DNA of 64,000 nucleotides from Lachnospiraceae bacterium (lineage in GTDB: Bacteria; Bacillota; Clostridia; Lachnospirales; Lachnospiraceae): assembly GCA_009780115.1 (NCBI GenBank), contig WRAQ01000003.1, forward strand, positions 62,001-126,000, written 5' to 3'. A model generated the notes under the pieces. The model was not told where the DNA came from. It did no database searches and worked only from the letters and a program-made list of their open reading frames with translations. The translations under genes and the position numbers were made by a program. This document shows, in pieces, positions 1 through 9,220 of the stretch. Each line of letters starts with the position of its first letter. Within the stretch, counting starts at the first letter, position 1.

Positions 1-68
1 TCCTCACTCTTTCACTTACATTCAAGCAATAAATTCTTTTACATATAGCCTAATGCGATTGCTTTCCT

Positions 69-1058
69 TTAACCATACATTTTTTTCAATTTTTCAATCG
101 TATCTTTCATCCGGCTTACGACATGGTCAGGCGAAATAATCTGCGCCCCTTCACCAAGGCCGATAATCCACGCAATAAACTGCATGCTTACCGCAACTTT
201 AACCACTACCGTAAAGTGACTTTCGCCAGTCAGCCTAAAGGTAACATCTTTGCCGAAGCGGTCAATTACCACCCCGGCTAAATCATTCCGGAATTGAATT
301 TTCACTAACTCGTCAGCCCCATGATACATGCCAAACATTTTTCGGGAATAAGAGGCCATATTGAATTTTTCAAAAAACTCACGCCCCTCGCGATTTTTTT
401 CCGTAAGTGATAATTTCATCATCTTGTCAACGCGGTAATGTTTGATGATTTCATCACGGCTGTCATAAGCGACAAGATAGTAATTCTCATTATCCCAGGA
501 CAATGCCCACGGGCTTACTTCATATATTTCACCATCTTTTTTCAGTTCCAGAATTTTATCAACAGTCCATTGGGTATACTGAAAACGTATTTTTACATTA
601 CTTCCAATCGCATTATGTAAAATATCGACATTGTAGTAGATACTTTCATTCATCGTCTTTATCCGGTCGGCTACATAGACTTGGCGATTTAACTTCAGCG
701 CTTCATTGAGGCTGGTTAAATTACCAAGTTTTTTAATTAACCCGGTTGATTTCTTGACGGTGATAAATTTGGAAGCCTGAACCGCATCAACTAGCAACTT
801 AAGCTCTGCCAGCTCAAACTGGCGGCTTCCGATGTAATAAACATAACCCTTACCAAGTGATTCACCGATGATGTCAAGGCCGTATGCCCTTAACGCCTCA
901 ATATCATCATACAGGCTCTTACGTTCGGCACTAATACCATAAGCTAAAAGGGCGGCCTGGATTTCCTTTAAGGATAGGCGGTGGGTATCGTCGGTTTTCT
1001 CCTGGAGGATTTTCACCAGGTATAAAATTTTCAGCTTTTGGTTGGTACTCTTTGGCAT
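69..1058 (-). CDS. WYL-domain transcriptional regulator
   Basis: About 329 residues. The N-terminal ~60 residues read as a helix-turn-helix of the HTH_11/DeoR type (SLKEIQAALLAYGISAERKSLYDDIEAL). The middle and C-terminal parts fit a WYL domain and its C-terminal extension (PWALSWDNENYYLVAYD, then a region ending VVSRMKDTIEKLKKM). WYL proteins are DNA-binding regulators that sense ligands, often nucleotide-like; no ligand can be inferred here. I chose the ATG at 1058, which follows an AGAGAG purine run, over the in-frame GTG at 1067. A family A repeat lies directly upstream (1083-1192). The target genes are not evident. Confidence 0.85.
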   Translation of the reverse strand: MPKSTNQKLKILYLVKILQEKTDDTHRLSLKEIQAALLAYGISAERKSLYDDIEALRAYGLDIIGESLGKGYVYYIGSRQFELAELKLLVDAVQASKFITVKKSTGLIKKLGNLTSLNEALKLNRQVYVADRIKTMNESIYYNVDILHNAIGSNVKIRFQYTQWTVDKILELKKDGEIYEVSPWALSWDNENYYLVAYDSRDEIIKHYRVDKMMKLSLTEKNREGREFFEKFNMASYSRKMFGMYHGADELVKIQFRNDLAGVVIDRFGKDVTFRLTGESHFTVVVKVAVSMQFIAWIIGLGEGAQIISPDHVVSRMKDTIEKLKKMYG

Positions 1059-1082
1059 AAATAACACTCTCTAATTTGAAAT

Positions 1083-1192
1083 GTTAGTCAGGAAATAAAC
1101 ACTTTCCGCCACTATGGGCCTAATTGAAATTGCGTTTTCGTTCGGGAAGAAGGCGGCCTAATGCAACTTCAAGATGTTTTTGCCTTCCTTAC
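1083..1192 (-). repeat. Family A structured repeat, copy A1 (degenerate arms)
   Basis: It contains the two core CGGCCTAA-type motifs (GGGCCTAATTG and GGCGGCCTAA) and CGGGAAGAAGGCGG. The outer arms GTTAGTCAGGAAATAAAC and GTTTTTGCCTTCCTTAC pair only partly. It lies between the mutM stop (1197) and the WYL gene start. This is the most diverged copy that keeps the full core. Confidence 0.75.
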
Positions 1193-1196
1193 CCTC

Positions 1197-2000
1197 TCAC
1201 TTTTGACAATTTTTGCAAAAGTATGTCCCGCGGCCGCCGATGGCAATTTTTGCCACCGGGCTTTGACAGGATGGGCAGCTTTTCTGCCCGTGAACACTAA
1301 GTTTCGTTTGAAAAAGGCCGCTGATACCGCCGGTGGTAAATGAATGAATCGTCGTCCCGCCTAATTCAATCGCTTCATTAAGGATTTCGCCGGCAACTTT
1401 AATCAATTCGTCTGTCTGCTTTTCCGTAAGCCGGTTGCCGGGGGTGCGGGGGTCAATTTTCAGACGGTAACAAATTTCATTGGCATAAATATTTCCGATT
1501 CCATTAAGGAAACGTTGATCAAGAAGCAAAGATTTGATTGGTAAACGGCTTCTTTTCAATTTTTCATACAAAATTTCCGCATCGGCGAAAAAAGGTTCCG
1601 GGCCTAATTTGTTAAGCGGCGGTTCACTCAAATAAGTATCGCGGCTTACCAATTCCATCCGGCCGAATTTGCGCGTATCCTGATATCTAAGTTCGCGGTT
1701 ATCAGCAAGATGAAAAATGATATGCTCGTGTTTATTTATTTCTACTTCCGGGCCGGCGATATTATATTTTCCTTCCATACGCAAATGGGAAATAAAAGCG
1801 ATATCATCAAGGATAAAAATTAAATATTTACCTACCCGGCCGATATCACGGATTGTTTGTCCGCTAACTGCATCTATGAATTTATTTGTATCACCGGAAA
1901 TTATTTTGTCATAAATGGCGGTAACATTAATTATTTTTGCATTTAAGACAAGATTTTTCAAAGTCCGGCGAACCGTTTCCACTTCAGGGAGTTCGGGCAT
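1197..2000 (-). CDS. mutM: Formamidopyrimidine-DNA glycosylase (Fpg)
   Basis: A 267-residue base-excision repair enzyme that removes 8-oxoguanine and formamidopyrimidines and nicks the strand by beta/delta elimination. The start MPELPEVETVRRTL carries the catalytic Pro2 and Glu3. The helix-two-turn-helix region contains LDQRFLNGIGNIYANE. The C-terminus holds a four-cysteine zinc finger (CPSC...CKNC) with the conserved RGTYFC segment. Length matches the family. The start is separated from the upstream SH3-protein gene by 3 bp, so the two are probably cotranscribed; GAGGAATGATAA precedes the ATG. Confidence 0.97.
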   Translation of the reverse strand: MPELPEVETVRRTLKNLVLNAKIINVTAIYDKIISGDTNKFIDAVSGQTIRDIGRVGKYLIFILDDIAFISHLRMEGKYNIAGPEVEINKHEHIIFHLADNRELRYQDTRKFGRMELVSRDTYLSEPPLNKLGPEPFFADAEILYEKLKRSRLPIKSLLLDQRFLNGIGNIYANEICYRLKIDPRTPGNRLTEKQTDELIKVAGEILNEAIELGGTTIHSFTTGGISGLFQTKLSVHGQKSCPSCQSPVAKIAIGGRGTYFCKNCQK

Positions 2001-2003
2001 TTA

Positions 2004-2459
2004 TCATTCCTCAACTAAAGCTAAAAAACTGCTGCTGACAAAAGCAGCCCCGTCACCATGTTCGATTTTGTACCAGCTTGATGATATACTTTGGCCAATT
2101 ACCCGGACTTCCTGGTTCGCCGACAGACTGCCGACCCGCTCAAAATCTGTACCGGGGCCGGCCCGCAAATTCACCGCCGAAGTCGCATACATCATTTGGT
2201 AAAGCCTGGTTATATCAGGGTCGTCGTCTTCTTCGACCTCTTCTTCATCCTCTTCTTCAGCGAAAAGATTAAGCGGTTGAGATGAATCATTTTCATCAGG
2301 AATCGGGGTAAGATTAAAAAATATCTCACGTTCAGTGGTTTTCGCTTCTTCTTCAATAGTATTCGTTTGTACGGCCGGCGGTTTATTAGCATTCATATAG
2401 GCTAATATAATAATCATAACCGTTAATAACGCCATTATGGCATACATCGCATACTTCAT
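2004..2459 (-). CDS. Membrane-anchored SH3b-domain protein
   Basis: 151 residues. Residues ~4-24 form one hydrophobic segment (MYAIMALLTVMIIILAYM), a signal anchor with the rest predicted outside. A low-complexity acidic linker (EEEDEEEVEEDDDPD) leads to a bacterial SH3 domain at ~90-150 (AVNLRAGPGTDFERVGSL...SSWYKIEHGDGAAFVSSSFL). SH3b domains commonly bind cell-wall peptides; no catalytic domain is attached, so a wall-binding or sensing role is inferred. GGAG sits 4 nt before the ATG. Its leader carries a 16-nt motif (2493-2508) also found at ftsQ. It is immediately upstream of mutM. Confidence 0.8.
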   Translation of the reverse strand: MKYAMYAIMALLTVMIIILAYMNANKPPAVQTNTIEEEAKTTEREIFFNLTPIPDENDSSQPLNLFAEEEDEEEVEEDDDPDITRLYQMMYATSAVNLRAGPGTDFERVGSLSANQEVRVIGQSISSSWYKIEHGDGAAFVSSSFLALVEE

Positions 2460-2492
2460 AAGGCTCCATTCTATTACATCTAAAGTTTAGAT

Positions 2493-2508
2493 ACCTATGG
2501 ATTGCTGC
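2493..2508 (-). repeat. 16-nt leader motif shared with ftsQ
   Basis: ACCTATGGATTGCTGC on the plus strand is identical over 16 nt to 22822-22837 at the ftsQ start. Both lie just 5' of a minus-strand gene. Around this copy GATAC/GTATC and GGAT/ATCC can pair to form a hairpin (about 2490-2524). It may be a fragment of family D; function unknown. Confidence 0.5.
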
Positions 2509-2613
2509 TACTATCCTAGTATCTGGTATTATACATTATCCGGGCAAGCTTGTAAATTATAAGTATTTGTGTTATTATTTTTTTATGATTTTTCTATAAT
2601 CAGGAGGTAAGGT

Positions 2614-3663
2614 TTGAATACTAATAAAGTAAAAAAAGATATACTTGAAAATATGGCACATGAGTTCCGGACTCCGCTAAATGCTGTCCTTGGGTTGGCC
2701 GAACTTCTAATGCATGAGCCGTTAACTGAACGGCAAATGGAATATGTTAATGATATTTATGCTTCCGGCCAGGCACTACTTTTCATTATTAATGACCTTG
2801 ATGATGAAAATACCCAATCAGAATTAAAAAAAGCGAAAAAGCAAAAACTTGATGCTTCTTTAGCAAAGGTTTTAGTCATTGACGATAATGAATTTAATCT
2901 CAAGGTTGCAAAAGGTTTTCTTAAATTGTCACAAATTGATGCCGACATAGCTTTTTCCGCCAAAGAGGGGATTGAATTAATTAAAGCAAATGATTATAAT
3001 CTTGTTTTTATGGATTATATGATGCCGGAAATGGACGGAATCGAAGCGATTTCCTTAATCAGAAAACTGGGCAGCAAATTTGCCGGACTAAAAATTATTG
3101 CCACAACTGCCAAATTTGGCAGCAGTGCAAAAGAAATGTTCCTTAGTAATGGATTTGATGATTTCATGCCCAAACCGCTCAACATTACCGAGATAGAAAG
3201 AGTACTTAAAACCTGGCTTCCGGCAGACAAAATCATCTTCGAAGAAACTACCTCAAAGATTGAAACTGACAACGAAATTAATAATGATAATAATGACACG
3301 GCTTTCATTAATGCACTGTCAGAAATAAAAGAAATTGATACCCTGCTTGGGCTTAGCCGGGTCGAGGATGATATATTCATTTATAAAGCAACCGTGGAAA
3401 TTTTCTATAATAACCTAATGAGTGAATGTATTAAAATGTCTGAACTTTTAGCCGGGCACAATATTGATTTATTCGGCACCAATGTCCATGCAATGAAATC
3501 AATGCTTTCAACTATTGGGGCAATGGAACTGTCGGAATTAGCCCTTTTGCTTGAACTTGCGGCAAAAAAAGGAGAAGCAGATTATTGTTATGACAATTAT
3601 CCGCCTCTCCATCAAAATTTGCTTTCACTTCACCAACGCCTTGCCGGCATATTTCCTAATTAA
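2614..3663 (+). CDS. HisKA-receiver-HPt protein without an ATPase domain
   Basis: 349 residues, starting at TTG, chosen because AGGAGG lies 6 nt upstream. Residues ~10-65 are a HisKA dimerisation/phosphoacceptor hairpin with the H-box HEFRTPLNA. The usual HATPase_c domain is absent: the chain passes from IINDLDDEN directly to a receiver domain at ~85-205 (IDDNE, phosphoacceptor in VFMDYMMPEMDG, Lys in PKPLN). The C-terminal ~100 residues resemble an HPt domain (HAMKSMLSTIGAMELSEL). It therefore cannot autophosphorylate and may be a phosphorelay intermediate or scaffold, which is inference. It converges on the hydrogenase-sensor gene with only 10 bp between stops. Confidence 0.85.
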   Translation: MNTNKVKKDILENMAHEFRTPLNAVLGLAELLMHEPLTERQMEYVNDIYASGQALLFIINDLDDENTQSELKKAKKQKLDASLAKVLVIDDNEFNLKVAKGFLKLSQIDADIAFSAKEGIELIKANDYNLVFMDYMMPEMDGIEAISLIRKLGSKFAGLKIIATTAKFGSSAKEMFLSNGFDDFMPKPLNITEIERVLKTWLPADKIIFEETTSKIETDNEINNDNNDTAFINALSEIKEIDTLLGLSRVEDDIFIYKATVEIFYNNLMSECIKMSELLAGHNIDLFGTNVHAMKSMLSTIGAMELSELALLLELAAKKGEADYCYDNYPPLHQNLLSLHQRLAGIFPN

Positions 3664-3673
3664 ATCTGTTAAA

Positions 3674-5395
3674 TTATTCATCTTGATTGAAATTTTCTAA
3701 TGAATGTGTCAAACTTTGGTCAATAATCGAAATACTGATATGCGCGCGGTCAATATTAGCAATGATTTCATTTATCATATTAATAATTGAAGCAATTGAT
3801 TCGCTGGATTGTTTGGAAAGAGCATCCGATTCGGATACTGTTTTCTTTGACTGAGTTGCAAGCTTGCGGATTTCTTCAGCTACGACCGCAAATGTTTTCC
3901 CTGCTTCACCGGCCCGTCCGGCTTCAATCGAAGCATTAAGCGAAATAAGATTGATAAATGTTGCTATGGAATTGATGTCACCGGAAATCGCATTATACTT
4001 CACGATAACTTCATTCAAGACATCAATTAGCTCACCAATGCTCGCTGATTTACTTTTAATATCAGCTATATCTTCGGTTAAATGAGCAATACTCTTCGTA
4101 TTCGATTCCGCGATATCAAGAATGATTTTCTTCTCTTTTACTATTTCGTCACGGAGTTTCTGAATACAATTCTCCGGCAGGTTGGTTCCCGCCATAATCC
4201 CCCTTGCCATTTCATGGCAGGAGTCGTATCCACATGCACTACAGTCAAACAGCTTCGATTCTTCGGTCTTTTTGTTAAGCAGTTTGAAACCTTGCTCAAT
4301 TTGTTCTTCTGTAACGTGCTTTTGACTAACCGGCCTGGTTGTATATCTTCTGATAAAATCATGCAATTTGAGCCGTGAATCAAAATCTTCAAGCAAAGCT
4401 ATATACTTTTCCAAGTCAAATTGCTCATATATTTGCTGACGGTGCTCTTCCATTATCGCATTTGACTGCAATCTAGTCCGGTCATGGGTAATTCCGGTGC
4501 CGATATTACATCCGTCGTGACAGTTAAGAACGTCAAATATCGGCGGAAGATGATCCGGGTTTGCCTTGGCAAAGTCCCTAATCGAATCATATACGCCGGC
4601 ACCTTCTGATTGGTCAACCCGGATTTTTTTTCCAAAATAGAATTCAATATTTTCTTTGAGGCCGCCCGGCATAGAATACAACCTGCCAAGTGCTGATTCC
4701 GGATGGTCAAATCCGGTTTCATCGTTCGGAAGGTGAATATTATTCTTCTGAACATATTCCAGCAAATTCTTGATTGTAACATTATATTTCACATAACCGG
4801 TTTCTTCAAATTCATGCGCTTTCGCAAGGCAAGGCGAAATTGCTGCAATATTGTCATGGATGCCTTCGTATTTTTTCATATAAATTGCGGTACACAACAT
4901 CGGGCTATGTATCTGCGAAAGATATTTCACCAAACCCGGTTCATATAACTGGATAAAAGTGACGATTGCCGGACATGGCTGAGTTATCAGTGTTTTCGGT
5001 TTGTTTTTTTCAACAAACCGGATATGCCCCCAAGTACAAATATCTGCCCCTAAGGAAACATCATATATTTTCTTGACACCCAACCGTTTAAGCCAGGTAA
5101 ACAGCCGCCCCCAGTCTTCGGTATTCGCCCGAATAGCCGGTGCAACCATTAATGAAATCTGAACCCCTCTTTTCAAATCATTAATAAAAACTTCGGTATC
5201 GTCCTCAAAACCCCTAACATCATGCCGGCATGTATACATACAATTTCCGCAGGCAACACAACGATCGCTAATAACTTTTACATTGATTCTCCCCTCACTC
5301 AATGTGACATTATTCGCGCCGTCTACAGGGCAGACACGGATACATCGATTACAACCAACGCATTTAGTTTCGTCGTTTGTGATAAGTTTACGCAT
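3674..5395 (-). CDS. [FeFe]-hydrogenase-like sensor fused to chemoreceptor signalling domain
   Basis: 573 residues. Order: two [4Fe-4S] ferredoxin motifs ([23 protein letters not shown], residues 12-56); a hydrogenase large-subunit domain (~75-340); a four-cysteine FeS motif (CSACGYDSC, ~385-410); and a C-terminal methyl-accepting-chemotaxis signalling hairpin (~440-560, with [26 protein letters not shown] shortened here as [20 protein letters not shown]). H-cluster ligand cysteines are present at 141 (QPCP), 189 (SPCLAK) and 292/296 (CHDGC), but the proton-transfer cysteine before the first ligand is Pro. This matches sensory rather than catalytic [FeFe] hydrogenases. GGAGG lies 6 nt before the ATG at 5395; no transmembrane segment is seen, so it is probably cytoplasmic. 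Confidence 0.9.
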   Translation of the reverse strand: MRKLITNDETKCVGCNRCIRVCPVDGANNVTLSEGRINVKVISDRCVACGNCMYTCRHDVRGFEDDTEVFINDLKRGVQISLMVAPAIRANTEDWGRLFTWLKRLGVKKIYDVSLGADICTWGHIRFVEKNKPKTLITQPCPAIVTFIQLYEPGLVKYLSQIHSPMLCTAIYMKKYEGIHDNIAAISPCLAKAHEFEETGYVKYNVTIKNLLEYVQKNNIHLPNDETGFDHPESALGRLYSMPGGLKENIEFYFGKKIRVDQSEGAGVYDSIRDFAKANPDHLPPIFDVLNCHDGCNIGTGITHDRTRLQSNAIMEEHRQQIYEQFDLEKYIALLEDFDSRLKLHDFIRRYTTRPVSQKHVTEEQIEQGFKLLNKKTEESKLFDCSACGYDSCHEMARGIMAGTNLPENCIQKLRDEIVKEKKIILDIAESNTKSIAHLTEDIADIKSKSASIGELIDVLNEVIVKYNAISGDINSIATFINLISLNASIEAGRAGEAGKTFAVVAEEIRKLATQSKKTVSESDALSKQSSESIASIINMINEIIANIDRAHISISIIDQSLTHSLENFNQDE

Positions 5396-5646
5396 TAACT
5401 TCCTCCCATAAGAATTTGATGCCAAAGCTAAGTATATGCTCTCGCATAGTACCATAGTATCACAATTTTTTCGCAAATTCAACCTTTTTTTACCCTTTTT
5501 CCGCCCCTTTTTCACTCCTGTTTCCGCACTTTTTGCGGCCTCTTTTATTTTTAGGCTAAAATTTCCATAAAATATATTTTTTTCAATTGCGGAATTGAAA
5601 TTTTAAGTTTGATATGTTATCTTTAAAGAGGGGGAAAGAGAGTATA

Positions 5647-6075
5647 ATGGAAATTGAAACTGGTAAAAAAACGAAATTGATTCGTGAGCCGATGCCCTAT
5701 GGAAAAGTTCTAATCGTTGAAGATGTTATGGTAAACATCGAAATCGTCAAACTTTTACTGAAACCTTATTTGATAAATACCGAGGAATCAGAAAGCGGCT
5801 TTGATGCAATCGAAAAACTGAAAAACGGCAAAGAGTATGATATTATTTTTATGGACAATTTCATGCCGGAAATGAATGGCTTTGAAACAATGCTGAAAAT
5901 AAGGGAAATGGGTTATACCCGTCCGATTATTGCCTTGACCGCCAATTCATGTACCAACCAAGCTGAACTGTTTTGTGAAAATGGTTTTGATGATTATATA
6001 TCGAAACCAATTGATATCCGTCAGTTAAATGATATTCTGATAAAATACATCCGTGATAAACATTTATCACCATAA
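5647..6075 (+). CDS. Single-domain response regulator
   Basis: About 142 residues, essentially one receiver domain (VLIVEDV, phosphoacceptor in IIFMDNFMPEMNG, switch Thr in ALTAN, Lys in SKPID) with no output domain. The segments REPMPYGKVLIV and DDYISKPIDIRQLN closely match the C-terminal receiver of the hybrid kinase at 6580-8982, so it looks like a detached copy of that domain. An ATG at 5614 is also in frame; I prefer 5647, preceded by GGGGGAAAGAGAG. It is transcribed divergently from the hydrogenase sensor. Likely a CheY-like shuttle or phosphate sink. Confidence 0.88.
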   Translation: MEIETGKKTKLIREPMPYGKVLIVEDVMVNIEIVKLLLKPYLINTEESESGFDAIEKLKNGKEYDIIFMDNFMPEMNGFETMLKIREMGYTRPIIALTANSCTNQAELFCENGFDDYISKPIDIRQLNDILIKYIRDKHLSP

Positions 6076-6171
6076 TCACGAAAATAATTTTATAATTATA
6101 GAACAGCAGACTTGCAAAATTCTCATAAATTAGCTATAATATTTAGAAATACTGCATTGAAAGGAGTTCTT

Positions 6172-6561
6172 ATGAAAAACTCTACTGCAAAACCTTTAAT
6201 TGTCGCTGTGGATGACACTAGATTTGTCTGCGATACCCTTACAACCTGGTTAAAGGATATTTATGATATCAAGACATTCTTGAGTGGTGATGAAGCAATT
6301 TCTTTTTTATCCGAAAATCAAGTCGATTTATTTTTGCTCGACTATGATATGCCGGAGATGACCGGTTACGAAGTTCTGATGAATATTCGTCAAAACCTAA
6401 ATTACAGCACAAAAGTCCCTGTTATCTTCCTTACTGCTGTTACAAATGACCGGATGGAGCAGGAAATGCTTGAACGGGGCGCTAATGCTTACATCCGCAA
6501 ACCGCTTGATTTGAATGTATTAAAACGCACTATCGTGAAATATCTGAACGAAAAACTTTAA
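6172..6561 (+). CDS. Single-domain response regulator
   Basis: 129 residues, one receiver domain: VAVDDTRFV, phosphoacceptor in LFLLDYDMPEMTG, Thr in FLTAV, Lys in IRKPLD. There is no DNA-binding or enzymatic output. AAGGAG lies 5 nt before the ATG. It follows the previous receiver gene on the same strand by about 96 bp and converges with the hybrid kinase, with 18 bp between stops. Its sequence is closer to the receiver of the 10981-11967 protein (dmPEMdGyEl style) than to its neighbour, so the two small regulators are probably not a recent duplication of each other. Confidence 0.88.
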   Translation: MKNSTAKPLIVAVDDTRFVCDTLTTWLKDIYDIKTFLSGDEAISFLSENQVDLFLLDYDMPEMTGYEVLMNIRQNLNYSTKVPVIFLTAVTNDRMEQEMLERGANAYIRKPLDLNVLKRTIVKYLNEKL

Positions 6562-6579
6562 TAATCATCATTTTTTTCA

Positions 6580-8982
6580 CTATTCGGTGATGTTTAACAG
6601 CATCGTCTCTATTTCATTGACGATTCTCCACGCTTTTTGAAGAAATTCCGGAGTGCGGCAATTGATATAGCCCAAATTGCCGGAATTGGCTGCATTTTCC
6701 AAATCTCCGGCCATATTGCCGATTTCGTCGGCATAAACATCCAGACTGGCCCCTTTTATACTATGGATGCTTAGTTTGTATGCATCAAGATTATCCTCAT
6801 TTACAATGTCTATCCCTTTTAATATCGAACGTATACTTTTTACATATATATCAAGTATTTGTAAGTAAGAATCCTCTTCATCATATTTCATGACTCCCTT
6901 AATCATATCCAGGCCGGCTATCTCAATATTTTCTATCCGGGATTCAGGTTCGCCGATATCTTGCATCTGTACCGCTTTGCTTTTCCCGGGCAAATATTTG
7001 TCACGGACAAGCTGATTCAAAACCGCATTAAGTTGGCGGATATCAATCGGCTTGGATATGAAATCATCAAAACCGTTTTGGATAAACATATCTGCTTGCC
7101 CTGCGACCGCATTCGCAGTAAGGGCAACAATCGGCGGCTTATATCCTAATTCGCGTAATTGCTTTGCCGCCTCAATTCCATCCATTACCGGCATCATGTG
7201 ATCCATAAAAATTATGTCATATACCTTACCGTTTTTGACTCTGTTAACCGCTTCCAGCCCGCTTGAAGCCGTATCAATTTGCAACTTATATGGCTTAAGA
7301 AGGCCTTTGGCAACATACAAGTTTGCTTCGACATCATCTACAATCAGAACGCTTCCATATGGCATCGGTTCACGGATAATCTGACTCATTTTTTTACTCA
7401 TTTGATTTATCCTGAACCGCTTTAAGTTTTCTGCTTTTTCCTTACCGATTACTTCCGGGCTTACCACCATTTGCGGTAGGCGTATCACAAACAGCGAACC
7501 TGTCCCCGGCTTACTCTCGACATGTATTTCGCCGCCCATCATCTTGACCAATTGCTGCATTATCGCCAAACCAAGCCCGGTCCCCTCAACTATCCTGCCT
7601 GATTGTTGGTTAAAACGGGTATATTCATCAAACAGTTTGCTTAATTGCTCTTCTGACATTCCATGTCCGGTATCTTGTACGCTTATGCAAAGAATTACAT
7701 TTTGCTTATCCGGTGAAACTTCTGATGTTACTGATAATATCACCTTTCCTGCCTCGGTATATTTAAAAGCATTGGACAGCATATTATTCAAAATTTGTTT
7801 GATTCTAAGTTCGTCACCAATCAGCTTAGCCGAAACATTCTCATTGATTTGCAATTCAAATTCGATTGGTTTGCCGCCAATCCGCATTATATTTAGCTGT
7901 ACCGAATCATTTATCATACTGGCTATTTCATATTGTGACGGGGTAATGTCCATCTTGCCCGCTTCTATTTTGGAAAAATCCAAAATATCATTGATGATTC
8001 CGAGCAGCATATCACAGGAACTATATATTTTGTCCAACCCTTCTTTGATCTCATGAGGAAGTTTTTCATTTTGCATCAAAATCATCGTAATACCGATAAT
8101 AGCATTCATCGGTGTCCGGATTTCATGGCTCATATTTGCTAAGAATGACGATTTTGCTTGATTGGCACTTTCGGCGGCTTTTGCTGCGGACTCCAAATCA
8201 CGCTGTAGATTAATAATCTTGATATTACGGCGTACTCTATGCTTAACAACCATCATATCAAATGGCTTGCGGATATAATCGACAGCTCCAAGCTCAAGGC
8301 CGCGGTGTTCATTGAAATCGTCACTCATTCCGGTAATAAAAATTACAGGTATGTTCTTGGTTTCATCAAGTTTGAGCAATTCAGTTAAGACATCAAATCC
8401 ATTCATATCAGGCATAACAATATCTAAAAGGATTAAGTCGGGTAAGGTCTTTTGCGCCTGCATTAAAGCTTGCGCCCCGTCTTTTGCCGTATATATTTTG
8501 TATTTGGGCAATAAAATATGGGAAAGCTCCATCAAATTTGATACATCATCGTCTACGATAAGCAAACTATTCTTTTTTTCTTCAGTTATTTGGGGGGCAA
8601 CTATTGGCTCAACAGGTTCCGCCGCTATTGTGGCGGCCGGACTGTCAATCAACATTTTAAAGTCGGCTATCGCATTATTGAGTTCTGCTTCCAGGGCCTC
8701 CATTTGCCAAGGGCTGACAAGGTTTTTATCATTTTTGAGATTTAACTCAACTTCAGCGGCCGCTTTTTGCAAAAATGGTTTATTTAATTGACCGGCATTA
8801 CTCTTCAAGTTGTGAGCCAGCCGGTAGGCATGACTGATATCACCAATATCTATCGCCGCAACTATTTCATCGAATTTTCCCCGGTTATTTTCGACAAACA
8901 TCTGGATGAGTTTCTCTTGAAATTCACTTTCGGACAATTGTTCTTCAGAGTCTTCATTCTGCCAATCTATGTATTTTTTCAT
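6580..8982 (-). CDS. Hybrid histidine kinase HPt-REC-HisKA-HATPase-REC-HPt
   Basis: 800 residues from the ATG at 8982 (GGAGG 5 nt upstream). Six modules: HPt with His57 (AHNLKSNAGQL); receiver with Asp187 (ILLDIVMPDM); HisKA with His286 (MSHEIRTPMN); HATPase_c with N box NNMLSNAFKYT, DTGHG and EGTGLGLAI; second receiver with Asp594 (IIFMDHMMPVMDG); C-terminal HPt with His740 (SIHSIKGAS). No transmembrane segment or periplasmic sensor is present, so the input must be cytoplasmic or through a partner. The start of a phosphorelay that could feed the neighbouring single receivers is inferred. It is divergent from the chemoreceptor gene. Confidence 0.92.
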   Translation of the reverse strand: MKKYIDWQNEDSEEQLSESEFQEKLIQMFVENNRGKFDEIVAAIDIGDISHAYRLAHNLKSNAGQLNKPFLQKAAAEVELNLKNDKNLVSPWQMEALEAELNNAIADFKMLIDSPAATIAAEPVEPIVAPQITEEKKNSLLIVDDDVSNLMELSHILLPKYKIYTAKDGAQALMQAQKTLPDLILLDIVMPDMNGFDVLTELLKLDETKNIPVIFITGMSDDFNEHRGLELGAVDYIRKPFDMMVVKHRVRRNIKIINLQRDLESAAKAAESANQAKSSFLANMSHEIRTPMNAIIGITMILMQNEKLPHEIKEGLDKIYSSCDMLLGIINDILDFSKIEAGKMDITPSQYEIASMINDSVQLNIMRIGGKPIEFELQINENVSAKLIGDELRIKQILNNMLSNAFKYTEAGKVILSVTSEVSPDKQNVILCISVQDTGHGMSEEQLSKLFDEYTRFNQQSGRIVEGTGLGLAIMQQLVKMMGGEIHVESKPGTGSLFVIRLPQMVVSPEVIGKEKAENLKRFRINQMSKKMSQIIREPMPYGSVLIVDDVEANLYVAKGLLKPYKLQIDTASSGLEAVNRVKNGKVYDIIFMDHMMPVMDGIEAAKQLRELGYKPPIVALTANAVAGQADMFIQNGFDDFISKPIDIRQLNAVLNQLVRDKYLPGKSKAVQMQDIGEPESRIENIEIAGLDMIKGVMKYDEEDSYLQILDIYVKSIRSILKGIDIVNEDNLDAYKLSIHSIKGASLDVYADEIGNMAGDLENAANSGNLGYINCRTPEFLQKAWRIVNEIETMLLNITE

Positions 8983-9151
8983 AATAGCCTCCGTATGTTC
9001 CAAAATATTTTCTCATTATTCATCCATTTTCTCCATATTTCAAACAGAAAATTCCACTTTTTAATCTACTATTGTATTAATTATATACTTAAATTGAAAA
9101 ATACACAATAAATGAGCTGAAAGTACTCTTTCTTTTTCTAATATTCTGTGA

Positions 9152-9180
9152 TAGAATGTAGACTATCTAATTTATAGATA
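9152..9180 (+). promoter_or_regulatory. Candidate promoter and operator of the chemoreceptor gene
   Basis: A -10-like TAGAAT (9152-9157) is followed by a perfect inverted repeat TATCTA-N5-TAGATA (9164-9180), about 40 bp before the chemoreceptor ATG. No good -35 is visible. The palindrome just after the -10 is the usual place for a repressor site; no regulator is assigned. Confidence 0.35.
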
Positions 9181-9220
9181 AATCATAAATGTTGATAAAA
9201 ATACTATTGGAGGATTTTGG

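Noticed and set aside
1-68. Possible gene end at the left edge
   Set aside because: Only 68 bases without a convincing frame; nothing can be supported.
5396-5515. 40-residue N-terminal extension of the hydrogenase sensor
   Set aside because: It is Lys/Arg-rich without family similarity, and a GGAGG lies 6 nt before the ATG at 5395.
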